64,000 bases of DNA from Gongronella butleri. Lineage: Eukaryota; Mucoromycota; Mucoromycetes; Mucorales; Cunninghamellaceae. Position numbers and translations under genes: made by a program. The stretch lies in assembly GCA_025201375.1 (NCBI GenBank), contig JAIWZP010000001.1, positions 1,288,501-1,352,500 of the forward strand. Reading direction: 5' to 3'. This document shows positions 45,046 to 56,399 of this stretch, piece by piece (within the stretch, counting starts at the first letter, position 1; each line of letters begins with the position of its first letter). Under the pieces are notes generated by a model. It was given only the letters and a program-made list of their open reading frames with translations, was not told the origin of the DNA and did no database searches.

Positions 45046-48000
45046 TTAGAGCAGACGAGGGTTGCGGCGACGGATCTTGCGGTTTGCCTTGCGGTGCTCA
45101 TCAAAGCGCTGCACATAGGTTGCATCCATCCAGTCCATGCGTCCAAGCACGCGCGTTGTTCGTAGGTTTAGCAACGATGGCACGTCTAATTGGTCGTCGA
45201 TGCGCTTGCGGAACCTATTTTTGTCAAAAAAAATTGCATGAGCAAAGGGGGGAGAGGCTCATTAGAGTGACAAAATCGGGTCACTCCTTTTTTTTTTCTT
45301 TTTTTTTTTTACGAGTAGCCTTTTTATTTTTTTTTTTTACCTCTGATCACTGATACATTCCCAAGCGAGCGTGTCTAGCAGGCCGTCGTCGGGTTGGTAC
45401 CAATTGAGAAGATCAGCCTCCATGCACGCATCCCAAGCCCAATGGTCGTATGGCTGCGCCTGCTTAGTAAAGTGGCCGCCGCTGTACCCAGTCAACAGGT
45501 CTTCTTCGGCAGAATCATCACATGCTTGTTGCTATTTTTCGAGGAAAAAAAAAAAAAGAGCGCGTCGCGCGCGCATGAGAAATGTTCTTTTTTTTCTTTT
45601 TTTCAATTTTTCATTATTTTTTTTTTTTTTTACCTGTGCGACGCGCTCCGGAGACGGTGCGACGGCGGTGTCTGTCCAAGAGCGCAGATCCAGCCACTGC
45701 TGCAGATCATCGAGTGTGGCGACCGTGTCGTGCGGCTGGGACGTGTGCTTCCGTGTCAAAAGTTGGTCGCATAGTGTCGTGACATGATCGTTGGGCACCT
45801 GCTGCAGCCAATGCAGCCAGAAGCCGTCGTCCAGGCCAGATTCGTGCATGAGCAGCATGCGATTCGCACTATCAAGGTCCAGAACAGACCTGCGTCTTGT
45901 CATTGTCGCGTGTTCCTGCTGCAGTGGTGCGTTTTCTTGAGTAAAATGATGGCGCATCTCAAGGGTGAGCAGCAGATGGCGCAGGTCGCGGCCCAGCAGG
46001 TGGATCAAGTCGTTCAGGTCGTGCGTGGACACATTCATGCCCTCCAGCACACATATCATGTGCAAGTACATCAACAAACGCGTCTCGTCTGGTCGATCGT
46101 ACCGGATCACCGCCTGCAGCTGCAGGTGCTCGTACGGAATCACTGTCTCATCTAAGAAAAAGAAAAAAAAAAAGGATGCATGAGCCATTTGATCAGCCAA
46201 AAACAAAGATCACAAGGGGCAAAAAAAAAAAAAAAAAAAGTGCCTCAATGTTGTCACTTTGCAAGACAACGGAGGGGGGGGGCGAAATGCATCTTCTAAC
46301 TAGGGAAAAGGGGGGGTGGCCAGGCAGGCAGGAGAAGAGCAGAGAGGGAGGAGGGGAAAGGGACGAAATGTGCGCATTTTTTTTCTTTTTTTTCTTTCTT
46401 TTTTCGTGTAACGCATTACCATTGCATGTCAAGATGATGGGGCGGCGGCTAATTTTGGCCAATTCGACGACGGCGGCCCAAAAGTTCTTGTCGCTGGGGT
46501 ACAGGAGGTCGACTTCCTCAAACAAGATCAAGCTTTGGCCAGATGGTGCGGTCACCGGTGCGCCAATGGGCCATTGAAGCATGGCATGGCCATTGCCCGT
46601 GGGTGGTGGTGGTGGTGGACGAGAAGGCGTAGGCGCAGCATCCACGGGCTTGGGCTTGGGCTTGGGTTTGGGCTTGGCGGGTGCGAGTTGACGCGTGAAA
46701 AAGCTAGTAAGTAGCTGCTTCTTGTTGGTTGCGGCATTGCCTTGTTCTTCGTCGGTCTCCTTTTCATCTGCTGTGGTGCTCCCTTGGCTGTCCGTATCTT
46801 GATCGTTGTCCTCGTCGTCGTCGCTGAGGATGCGGAGAGGGGGCGCCTTTTTCTTGGCGGAATGGCTGAAATGGACGAGATGGTTGCGCGTCATGTCGCC
46901 GACCAAATGCATGATCTCCTTATATCCGCGTCGCAGGCCAGCGTGCACCTCAAACACTTGGTACCCGGTCTCATGGGCTGCAGTGAAGACGCTGGCGGTC
47001 TTGCCAATGCCATTGGCGCCGACAAGTAGACACATGTTGCCATCGCGCGACTTGCTTTTACGCGTGGACGCGGACCCATGCACTTTGCGTACCGACCGCC
47101 GCGCCAGGGGTATAAAGTCGTCGTCGTTGTCATCCTCTTCACGCACAACATACGCATAATGGCTCTCCATCTGTCGCCGTGTCGGTTTCTTGCGTTTTTT
47201 CTCGGTTTCGTGCTTGTCATGGACTTTGTGCCGTTCCAGCCAGTCGCGCAGGTACCCATGGTGATGATGGTTGTCCAACAAATGTGCCACCTTGTCTGGC
47301 AAGTACTTGTCGCACCACGTGCCTTGCTGTAATGGCTGCCATTGACTCGATTTCTCTTCAACAAGCTCCAGCAGCCTCTCGCACACCGGATACCGCCACC
47401 CGCCCGTTGTCTCCTCTGGGTATAGACTGTCCATGATCGCAGCAAGCGCGTCCGATGACATGGGCGCGTCCAATGGCTCGACATGCACAACATTTTCAAA
47501 AAGCGGCCTATCGCGGTCCCAACGGTCGCGCCACGCGTGCAAAAACGCACGGCCCTGTTGCTGTTGCCATGCATCGAGAGAGGCAAAAGAGTCTGCAGTG
47601 TCAACGGGGGCGGCGGGCGGGAAAAAGGGCGATTCCAAAGCAAATCGACGTGTTTCGTTGTTGTGGCTGTAAAACTCGTATCGATCTGGCCACGGCACAT
47701 TGAGCTGCTTCTTTTGTGGCGCCATGTCTTGAACCACGGTCGTCGTGTCGGCCTCGGGCAACGGTTTCAAGGGTGGAACATACGACCTGGATGCCTGCGT
47801 CCACTCGGACGCTTTGATCGGCTGCGCAATCGCGTCCGACACGGAAATCTTGGTCATCGACGACGACAACGTGTCTGGCGACGACACGGGCGACTCTTTT
47901 TTGCTTTCCGCTTTCATTTCTTCCATTTTCATGTCTTCCACGACATCCTCCATCGGAGCATACTGAGAAAGGATCATCTGACGCGCCTTTTTGCTGCTGG

Positions 48001-48559
48001 CACGGCTACTTGTGCGCGTTCCGCGTTGCTGGTTCTCCTTGGACGCCCCTTGTGGTGTTGGTGTTGTTGCGTCGGGGGAAACAACGCGTAAACGCCGTGT
48101 TTTGGTCGTTTTTGGCGTCGTGTTTGGCGTGTTTGGCGCCAAAGATGCTGGAAATGTTGGCTCTGGCGTGATCATTGGTGTGTCAATGGGCGTGACGGGC
48201 ACCTGAATGGATGGCGTGGGCTCGGACAACGACGGCGACACGGACGGCCGCTTTTGAAAGATACCAAACAGCTTGACAGGCTTGCCATCCTCTTCTTCTT
48301 GCTTCAAAGGCTTGGACTTTAACATGAAGGTGTCAAGCGTGCACCCATTCTCGTTGATCGACGACAGCAACTTTTGCTTTTTGATCTTTGGCTTGATCGC
48401 GCTGCTCTGGCTACCTTCATCGCTGCTCCGGCTGCTACTGCTGCTCTCGCTGCCGCTGCTGGGACTGCTGCCGCTGCTGTTGCTATTGTCCGACGTCCCA
48501 TGCCCGCGTGTAAAAAAGGGATACAGCGCACGCTTCGTTGGCACTGACGATTCGTCCAT
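45046..48559 (-). CDS. ELG1: PCNA unloader, RFC-like complex large subunit ELG1 (ATAD5)
   Basis: Exons in transcript order: 48559-46420, 46151-45634, 45531-45341 and 45214-45046; 1005 residues. Elg1 with Rfc2-5 removes PCNA from DNA after replication. The AAA+ core has Walker A GANGIGKTAS (about 512), Walker B LILFEEVD (about 675) and sensor ILTCND formed across the first splice junction. The N-terminal ~450 residues are low complexity. An acidic, Lys/Pro-rich insert of roughly 150 residues separates the Walker motifs. Two related PIP-box-like motifs, KRALYPFFTR near residue 9 and KQLLTSFFTR near 611, fit a PCNA-binding protein. The start at 48559 is the ATG of MDESS. An in-frame upstream ATG at 48607 is possible but encodes a Phe-rich leader. 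Confidence 0.92.
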
Positions 48560-48743
48560 ACAAACAGAATCAATAAAGAAAAAGGGGAAAGAGAAAGAGA
48601 AAAACATAGCCGACCCCGACACGCTTTTTTTTTTTATTTGAAAAAATTTACACGCGTCTGCACACCCCGCTGCCCTGCACGCGCGCTTTCCATGTTGAAT
48701 TGGTCATTGCTATTTTAGGATGGCCACAGGCAGGGCTCCCTGT

Positions 48744-48777
<34 letters not shown>

Positions 48778-48829
48778 CATTCTCTCACTTTCCTTCCCTT
48801 TCCCCTTTTCCCCCCACTCTCTCTTTTTC
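48560..48829. promoter_or_regulatory. Divergent promoter ELG1 / SDHAF3
   Basis: 270 bp between divergent start codons, including an uninterrupted A-run of more than 30 nt (48743-48776) and a CT-rich leader before 48830. An ACGCGT (MluI box-like) lies near 48652. Confidence 0.45.
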
Positions 48830-49311
48830 ATGGCAGCCCCCACCTCCAATACGGCTCGCATCCTGCTGGCACCAATTCCACTCTATCGTCGCATTCTGCG
48901 CGTCCATCGCCAGCTGCCTGCGGCCATGCGCGCCTTTGGCGACGACTATGTAAAGTCGGAATTCCGCCGCCACAAGGAATCAGACAACCCGGTCCACATT
49001 GTCGGCTTCATTACGCAGTGGCAAGAGTAAGCAACATAAAAAAATAAAAACGGAAACGGGCCCAAATTGACGCGTTTTTCCTCTTTTTTTTTCCCTCGTT
49101 TCGCAGCTATCTCGACCTGTTGACGGACCAGACCAAGCCTGAAAACGGCGACGCCACCACGCAATTCACAAATATACCCACCAATGGCCTCGGCAAGCGC
49201 CTGCAAGAGGGCCACATCGAAAAGATGAGCGATGAACAGCTCGGACAGCTGTACGAGCTGCGCACACAGCTAAGAGACACACTCACGGACGACGCAAAGA
49301 GCAAGAAATAG
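48830..49311 (+). CDS. SDHAF3: Succinate dehydrogenase assembly factor 3 (ACN9, LYR protein)
   Basis: Exons are 48830-49026 and 49107-49311; 133 residues, the same size as yeast Sdh7/Acn9. The protein is a small mitochondrial matrix LYR-motif factor needed for maturation of the iron-sulfur subunit of complex II. The LYR motif is in [14 protein letters not shown] near residues 17-30. The family blocks [17 protein letters not shown] and [14 protein letters not shown] follow, the last formed by splicing. AATAAA lies at 49340-49345. Converges with the histidine phosphatase gene, 78 bp apart. Confidence 0.95.
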
Positions 49312-49389
49312 ATCCATCCCCCCCTCCCCCCAGATCCCAAATAAAACGCAAAATAGACAAATCAAAATTGGTATCGAGCAAAAAGGATT

Positions 49390-49852
49390 TTACTGTGCTT
49401 GGTACGTGTCATATTTTGGCATGTTGCCCGAGAACATCCATGCACGCTGCTCGCCTCCCGAAAGATGCGCACAGTCGCCATTGACGACGAGATGCCACTT
49501 TTGCGGGTCGGCCTCGTCGCGCACGAGCTTGGACACAGAACACGTGCCTGCATTGACATAAAATTGCGAATCTTTGAGCAGTGCGCGCACCGCCGTGATC
49601 ACCGTCGCCGCATGGCCCGCAAATAGGATCCGCTCGACTTCCGGCCGCGTCGTGTCCAGGTGCGCAATCAGCCGGTGTATGCCCTCGTGCGTGCGAGCGT
49701 GACATTCTTCCATCGACTCGGTTCCCGACGGGCACGGCACGCTACTTTCGTGCGCCGCCCATGCCAGCGACGGAAACAGACCCTGCATCGTCTCAACGGG
49801 CGCAGGACGCCGGTATTCCTGGTACTGGTGGCCATACCATTCGCTAAAGCAC

Positions 49853-49890
<38 letters not shown>

Positions 49891-50216
49891 AATTGAGCCA
49901 TTTTTGTCCCTCTTTTTCCATCCTTTCTTGTTCCCCGTGCCCCCGCTCTGTCAACTCACCTCAAGAGATAATCAATGCTCACAGGCACCTGTGTCGCCTC
50001 GGCCAGCGGACGCACCGTCTCAAGGACGCGGTAAAACGACGACGTGTACACGTGCTGAATTTGCTTGTCCTTCAGGAACACCGCGAGTTCCTCGGCCTGC
50101 TGTCGCCCCTCGGCAGAAAGTGGCGGGTCAAACGTCAGCCCCGTCGGGTAAAAAGGTGTAGGGTTCACCCAGTCCTCACGAAACCCGTGGCGTGTAATCC
50201 AAATTTCCTTGACCAT
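49390..50216 (-). CDS. Histidine phosphatase family protein, TFC7/YNL108C-like
   Basis: Exons in transcript order: 50216-49960 and 49843-49390; 236 residues. It carries the phosphoglycerate-mutase-like core: ITRHGFREDW near residue 8 (catalytic His in RHG), SFYRVLETVRPLAEA, and the second histidine in LFAGHAATV. Together with SEWYG and the closing VNGD...LSGGEQ block, this resembles the N-terminal domain of yeast Tfc7 (tau55 of TFIIIC) and its paralogue YNL108C. It lacks the C-terminal part by which Tfc7 joins TFIIIC, so a free phosphatase role is more likely. The substrate is unknown. Its intron holds an A/T-run of about 29 nt. Confidence 0.85.
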
Positions 50217-51099
50217 CGTATGTGTTTTCTAGTTTGCGTTGCCAATGAGGAGGGCGTCTATGGAAAAATTAAGAGGAGAAAAAAGGGAACAAACTTAGCG
50301 GCAAAATCGCACACTATTTGTCGATCTCAACCGGAGTTCAAACAAGCGAGCCCTTCCCCAACCAACTTTTTGACAGGACAAATGATGTCATGCCGCCCAA
50401 TCTTGCATAAAAATAGACGCCATCGTGGCCGCGACAGCACGCGATGACCGATGGACACACAAAAAAAAAAAAAAAAAAAGACGCGCCAGGCCACATGGTG
50501 TACGTTTTAAAGCCTGTTTCAACATCATTCTTTTGTCCATTCTCCTTTTGCATGCCACCAAAGCTGTTGCGCGATCAAGTATAGCCGGGTGCATGAGACA
50601 ATGTGTTCACTGGTCGGCGTTTGACCGAGGAGGAATCGGCATCAACGGATCAGCAAAAGTTGAGTGATCATTGGGCTCACATGTTCTTTTCGCGATAGGC
50701 CATCGAATGCTACTCCAAATTACATAGCAAAGTGACGCCGAGATGCCCAAAACATAAAAAAGTAAGTTGCTAGCTAGTGGGCTCACGCAATATTGCGGCA
50801 CTCATATTAGTGAATAAGAGTAAAAATTGCCAATGTGTCAATTGCTGTCAATTGCTGGAGGTGCACTGATTCGATCTCGGTCAAACTTGGACCAGATGTT
50901 CATCGTGGTGATGGACAAGTTACATGACAAGTATAACCTTTTCAACTCTGTCCAGGAAATAGTGGTGCTCGAACAATAGAATTTTCAATAACGTACTAAT
51001 CGATCGCCCAATGGGACCGCTGAAAAAACACTCCAACGAAAAGAAAGCGGCAAGCGAGAACCCCCGTAAAACTAATTTACAGTCGTTACAAAGGATTGC
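50217..51099. other. Intergenic, no gene
   Basis: 5' flank of the phosphatase gene plus unannotated sequence with an A-run at 50461-50479. No protein-like ORF or RNA gene. Confidence 0.45.
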
Positions 51100-51760
51100 C
51101 GACATGCTACGCGCAAATCTAAAATTTTGCCATGGCGAGCTCCAAAACAAAAATCGAAAATTAAGGTCCTCAGAATGGCGCCAAAATGGCATACAAGAAA
51201 ATGGGCATGGAGAAACCACGGAAAATGGCAAAAGCGTAAATGATTCATTTTGAGGGTGGCGAGCAATGAGCCATTTTCGATTTAATTTCAATGGCGAATT
51301 GTACGGGAAGAACGCGTCCATAGATCCGCGCCGACGCGTCCATTAGCAAGATAGATGCATAATGCATATTTCTTATTAGGAACAGGCGCGCATCACTCAA
51401 CGACTGACGCGGTTTACCACGCGTCGAACACGTAGGCTGTATTTTGCTGCCGCGACAATTCTGCCGAAACTCATCTTTTTTCAGATCACGATTGTCTAGT
51501 TGTTTACATACGCTTTAAGCCGCGCTCTTTCTGATGACACAACTTTCAAGGCGCTACGACCAATCCTCGTTGAGTTTGACTTGGGGTGAAAAATAACAAA
51601 TTTTTGCGTTTTATGATGCGAAGATTAGGTTTTGAATCCCCAATTTTTCGCGTTTTCCATGGGTGAATAAGTTCTATTTACCGTGTGTGTGAATGGCGTG
51701 TCGATTCGAGGACTTTTATTTTCGAATTTCAAACCCTCGACCATACGGTACCTCTAGGTA
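51100..51760 (+). repeat. Dispersed repeat F1, copy C
   Basis: Shares CATGGAGAAACCACGG (51208-51223), GGCGAATTGTACGGG, GACGCGTCCATTAG, ACTGACGCGG...CACGCGTCGA, CTCTTTCTGATG and GTGTGAATGGCGT blocks with copies B and D. It ends at the sequence GGTACCTCTAGGTACGG. No intact ORF. Confidence 0.7.
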
Positions 51761-51766
51761 CGGTAT

Positions 51767-52285
51767 GTGTTGATGAAGATTGGCCCAAAGGTGATCAAGG
51801 ACTCGCAAATCCCAGTGCGTCATCGCGCAAAAGGTGCATCAGACGCTGCAGCACAAGACAACAGGCGCACGACCCAGGCGCATGGCAAGCCTTATGACCG
51901 TGCTTCTGGAAAGGACAATAATAGCAAACCTGTCATCAAGTCCTCGCAACAGCTCCAATCAAGCGGCTCCAAGACCCAAACAACAATGCTCACCGCGGAG
52001 AAACGCGACGAATATCGCCAAGCAAAAGGGACTCTGCTACTGTATAGCTGCGGAAAAAAAACGTGGACGCGAGAGCACAAGTGCCGCGAGCACGAAATTG
52101 CGAAGCTGCGCGCCCTCGAAAAAAAGACGCGTGGCATGCGTGACGAATTGGGCCTTCCGGTCGACCAAGATTCCAATGCCCAGGACGACGGCCAAGAAGA
52201 CACTGTGATGATGTCACGGCCCAGCTCGCGTCGAGTGGCAAACATGCGCAAAAAGCGCGTGAGCCGACGCGCTCGGAGCCATTGA
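51767..52285 (+). pseudogene. Gag-like zinc-knuckle relic of an LTR retrotransposon (tentative)
   Basis: An open frame of 172 codons, Lys/Arg/Gln/Ser-rich. Near residue 93 it has YSCGKKTWTREHKC, which resembles the gag zinc knuckle of Ty3/gypsy elements (pattern C-F-x-C-G-x-K-W-x3-H-x-C) but with the first cysteine replaced. No protease, reverse transcriptase or LTR is seen nearby, so if it is gag-derived it is an isolated fragment. It lies directly after F1 copy C. It could also be an unrelated lineage-specific protein. Confidence 0.35.
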
Positions 52286-52304
52286 CGCGTTGACGCGTCA
52301 ATGG
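52279..52304. repeat. Perfect 26-bp inverted repeat with MluI cores
   Basis: CCATTGACGCGT, two bases, then ACGCGTCAATGG. It overlaps the end of the gag-like frame. Similar GACGCGTCCATT strings end F1 copies C and D. Confidence 0.8.
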
Positions 52305-53074
52305 CGCGTTAAAAAAAAAAAAGAAAAACGAATTGACACACGACAAGATCATGCTGTATTCAATATTATTGCCAAGCAAGAAGCGTGTGTATATGTATCA
52401 GTGCCTGGCCAAGACGCGCATGGCGTGGCAAGGCAAGCCAATCGAATCAATCAAGAGAAAAACGAAGGGGAAACAAGCAACCAAGAAATACTACAAGTCA
52501 AAACCAAGCATTAGCATGCACGGCCAAAAGTCACGTGCATCCGGACCAGTGTCTAGCCAATGACGTGCTAGGCGCGGCATTGGCGGCAAATTGAAAAAAA
52601 AAAAAAAGAAACGGAAAGAAAAGCAACAAAATGTGCAAGTGAAGCATTTGCAACAACCCTGCGCACGCGCACCCGATCCATCTGGCACGCCCTTGAAGCC
52701 TCGGAGGCACTAATTATGGACATCAGCCGATTTTGCAGGCGATCCTCGGATCGATGGAAAATCGCGCTGTCAAAGCTTATTTTATTGACAACGCATGGTG
52801 ACCGGCATGATCCAATTTGGACACTTGATTATTTCCTTCTTTTATTACGCCCAGGTCACATTGCGTGGGAATGCACCTATAGGTTGTCGCGCTACCGTCT
52901 CACAAGCAATGAATGGTTCATCAGCGCGTTTCCTTTGAAAAAAATACCTGAACAAGCGACGGATCACCTCACAGCATCACCAATTAGACATTTTGTCAAT
53001 CTTGTGACAGCACACGTCAATATTTCCAGATCAAGGATGATCCGGAGCGCTGTGGAGAAAAGATTTGGAAAAAG
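52305..53074. other. Intergenic, no convincing gene
   Basis: Holds short ORFs (for example 52333-52563 and one starting at 52716) without recognisable domains. Upstream of the TATA box at 53075. Confidence 0.4.
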
Positions 53075-53082
53075 TATAAAAA
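53075..53082 (+). promoter_or_regulatory. TATA box with CT-rich leader
   Basis: TATAAAAA in AAAGTATAAAAAGGGG, followed by 100 bp of CT-rich sequence and an ATG at 53213. It is the best-looking core promoter in the repeat islands, yet no complete gene follows (see next entry). Confidence 0.4.
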
Positions 53083-53203
53083 GGGGTCCATTGTCAAATA
53101 TCTTTTATTCTCTTTCTTTTCTTTTCTTTACACTTGAGATCTATTCTCATTCCCTTCCCCTTTTTTCTTTGTTACTCCTCGCACCCCTTCTTTTTATTAT
53201 TCA

Positions 53204-53402
53204 TTAAACAACGATGTATTTGAACCCTATCCCAGTGAGTTTGATGGTGACGTTGGCAACGGCGCCGCCAGCAATGCCAACAGCGGGACCTGATAGATGA
53301 CCCTCTTGGAAGAACAAGAACGCGAATTCGGCGGGAAACCCCTTGAAGAAGCCGAATACAACGTCATGGACGACTGTAAGAAAAAACTTACGGTACAGAA
53401 AA
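53204..53402. pseudogene. Gene fragment of uncertain strand
   Basis: Plus-strand reading: ATG at 53213, a good donor GTGAGT at 53234, acceptor TGATAG near 53297, then an acidic frame (MTLLEEQEREFGGKPLEEAE) that runs into a donor-like GTAAGA at 53375 with no in-frame continuation that I can find. Minus-strand reading: a frame ending at 53204 with Gly/Ala/Val-rich sequence (GPAVGIAGGAVANVTIKL) and codon choice like real genes. Either may be the remains of a gene broken by the repeats that begin near 53580. No family recognised. Confidence 0.25.
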
Positions 53403-53806
53403 TCAGAGAAAAAAGAGGCACAAAAGGAATGTGGTGAAAGAAAGGCCAGACTGAACGAAATGAAATTCTTGTCCCTATACTGTAACCATAGAAGGCACCA
53501 CCACAACGCTCATGGAGATTTGGTGCCCATGGATGCGCCCATTGCCGCGAAAAAAAGAGAGGCCCCGCTCGCAGAACATTGATACTGTACAGTAATAGAC
53601 GTGGAGGACATCGACATTTGGCGCATGCTCCAACAAGTACTACCCTCAGGTGGCTACCGGTACTGTATATTTCGCCGGCTCAATTGATGATGGCAGACCG
53701 ATGGCTGGGACCTTATTACTGTATTTAGTGACCCGGCGAAGTGCACATGGAACTTATATTATCACCAGATTGGCCCTGATGGAGTCAAAGAAACTGTACA
53801 TAGAGA

Positions 53807-55200
53807 CCGATGAATTCAAAATCCCGTTATTTTCACCAATTGAGCAAAGGGTCTCGAAATATCTTGTGGCTCGCAGTGAAAATAGCAACAGTAGAAAGAG
53901 ACACACTCGGGTGGTGTTATTTCTGGATTGTTTGTTTACTCGATGGACGAATTGAACGTTGCACGCTTGCAAAAGTCGATCAAACTTTGAATTACTGTAA
54001 TTTTCAATCTCACTTTTCTTGACAACTGGACAAACAATCTACGGTGCTTTTAACGTGTGGTGAGCGGCTGCTGAATCTTTATTGAATGAGACCAGTTTCA
54101 TCAATGAATGGCTAAAACTCGCAGAGAAAACCCATTTTTTCATCAAAATCTTTGATCGCGATTTGATCGAGCGACAACGGTCTAGTCAACTCCTGATTTT
54201 TATTGCAGTTTTACCGACAAACATGGGGCGAAGCAACTAATGAGATGACTTGCAGTATACCAGCTTGGGTTTGATCTTTTTGAATCGGTCTTTTCACCAG
54301 GCTGCAGCCCACTCAGCGCACAAAAATTTGCAAAATTTGCAAAATAAAAAATACACAAAAAATAAAAAATCCATGCAATCCACGCACCTTAATTTAGAAG
54401 TGTCAGATCTTAAATTTTTGCAATTTTTTTTGCCCAAAGTAGGCACTTTTTTCCAGTCGATCATCGTTCATGCGTCACTCTTTGGGCAATTTTCTTAAAG
54501 TTGGGGCAAGCTGCCACTTTGTCTGCCAATAGCAGATCGTTGGAGTTACCTGGTTGGGATGCATTGATCACTCGGAGTTCGAAAAATCCCAAATTTGGGA
54601 TTTTCTGAATTGAAATGTGTGACCCCTGAGTGACCCCTGAATTTTTCAAAAGTGGTCGTAGCGCTTTGGGGGGTTAAGCTTTTTTGTTGCAAATTTTGCG
54701 CTGACTGCGATGCAGCTATTTTTAAGCGGGGTTGACCTTGCAGATGACTTGATGAATGCGAAATAGTATAAATGGGAGATTTTTGGAATTTCGAGTCCAA
54801 AAAAAATCGGGCGGGTCCGTCTTGAGCACTGGAACGCAGTTAATACCGCGACGCATTTTTTATTGGCAAGCAAGTAGGCTGTAAAAAAATTTCTGGAGAC
54901 ACAACACGCCGGCAAAGTCTGGAAAACTGGTTGTTAAAACTTAAAAGGTAAATGTGTACGGCTGTACGCTCTTGTGCAGTGTGGAGCGTTGCTGCAGGCA
55001 TTGAAATGATAGCACGCATCAGTCTCACCGAGACTAAAAAAATGGACAGATTAAACATTTTATTCTTGCGTAAAAGCCCAGCAAATCATGAAAATGGTGA
55101 TTTAATATTTATTTGTTCATTTTCTCGTGCACTAACTGATCGACTTTTTTTTTCAAACGAATAATAGTCATTCTTTACGCTTGCAGCAATGCACTCGTCA
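53807..55200 (+). repeat. Dispersed repeat F2, copy 3
   Basis: Aligned with copy 2 over its length: GTCTCGAAATAT at 53871-53882, AGAGACACACTCGGG, GACAACTGGACAAAC, TGCTTTTAACGTGTGG, GATTTTTATTGCAGTTTT, ACTCGGAGTTCGAAAA, AAAGTGGTCGTAGC, and CATTGAAATGATAGCACGC at 54998-55016. The minus strand keeps the peptide block ending PPKRYDHF. TACTGTA motifs lie just upstream (53584-53720). Confidence 0.75.
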
Positions 55201-56327
55201 ATTTTGAGAAGCATACAGTAAGATCACAGAATCATCATGGTGAAACACACAGTGCCCTTTAACTTTTTCGTTGCCTATTTTTTTTTCTAGGTGTCGCAGC
55301 GCTTCGTTGTAAGCAGCGATTTGGTTGCAAATCATGGGCTTTTTCCTGTCCACTTGTATTGAGTGACACAGTGAGTTGGCTTTTTTAAAAAATGCGCAAA
55401 TTGCAAAAGTTGCACTTTTGGACCTCCATCAATGATACAGTACAGCTTTTGTTGTGGGCGATACAGAGCCGTGCTACAAGCAGCAAAAATGATGTGCGTG
55501 TTGTATTCTGTCCAGTCTGTAGTTCGTTTGTATTTGAGAGGGCTACAGTATCATCCAGAGAAAAAGAGAACGCAAAAAACAAAAGCGCGAAAAAAGCGCG
55601 AAGAAGGCGATTTCTCTTTAGGCAGCCTTTCTTTCTAGGCACGATGTCGTTCTGAAGCAAGTGGCAAAGATGAGCCAGACAAGACGCACCAACTTTTGCC
55701 GCCGTTGTTGTGCGCGACCATACCTATAGCCACAGGGCGCTGAATATCGCAAAAGAGAGGACATTTGACCAAAATGCTCCTTTCTCAAGATTTGATGCGC
55801 TAAATTGGCGTAGTTTAAGTGTCCTCACATTGGCGCTTTTGCTTAGCAAGTGAGGGCCCACCAAGTATGACAGCAGTTTTTGCAACAAAGAACGACCTCA
55901 ACGGCATCATTACTTTGGATGACCCGAAGTTGCGTGTTCGTCTTTTTTTTTTTTTTTTTTTTTTTTTTTGGCTTTCTCGTGCGAAATTGCCTTCAAATTT
56001 GATCGCATCCACTTGAATATAGCATGGATGAACGCGTCTCGACTGCCTCTTGCAATACTGTATGTCAAGGCCGGGTCTCACAAAATCGTTCAAATCCATG
56101 CTGTGCATTGCACGTTTCCATCTCACGCACTAGAAAGGGCGTCCAAAAAATGGCATGATGGTCGCTTGCATTCAAGCAAGGCTGACCAGGGTGGGAGACG
56201 CAGCCGTGCTCCACTGAAATTCGGGATACCTCGCACGCAAAAAAAAAAAAAAAAAAAAAAAAAGAGACGAAAAGCAATCCAAAACAGCAGGATTCATCAT
56301 GGAACAGCTGGAATCGAAAGAAAAAAA
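55201..56327. other. Intergenic, no gene
   Basis: Contains TACAGTA motifs (55214, 55436, 55550), a T-run of about 26 at 55944-55969 and an A-run of about 24 at 56240-56263. No protein-like ORF. Confidence 0.5.
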
Positions 56328-56399
56328 AGGTCTCGCCGAGACTCGAACTCGGATGGGTGGATTCAGAGTCCACAATGCTAACCATTACATCACGAAACC
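56328..56399 (-). tRNA. tRNA-Gln (anticodon CUG)
   Basis: 72 nt, no intron. The 7-bp acceptor stem pairs GGTTTCG with CGAGACC (one G-U) and the discriminator base is U. The anticodon stem GTGGA/TCCAC encloses CTCTGAA, giving anticodon CTG at 56366-56364. The T arm CGAGT-TCGAGTC has the B box. Downstream on the minus strand a T-run of eight provides a Pol III terminator. CCA is not encoded, as expected in eukaryotes. Confidence 0.95.

Noticed and set aside
52716..53207. 163-codon plus-strand ORF
   Set aside because: It runs across the TATA box and CT-rich leader, has no domain, and ends in a Phe/Leu translation of the CT tract.
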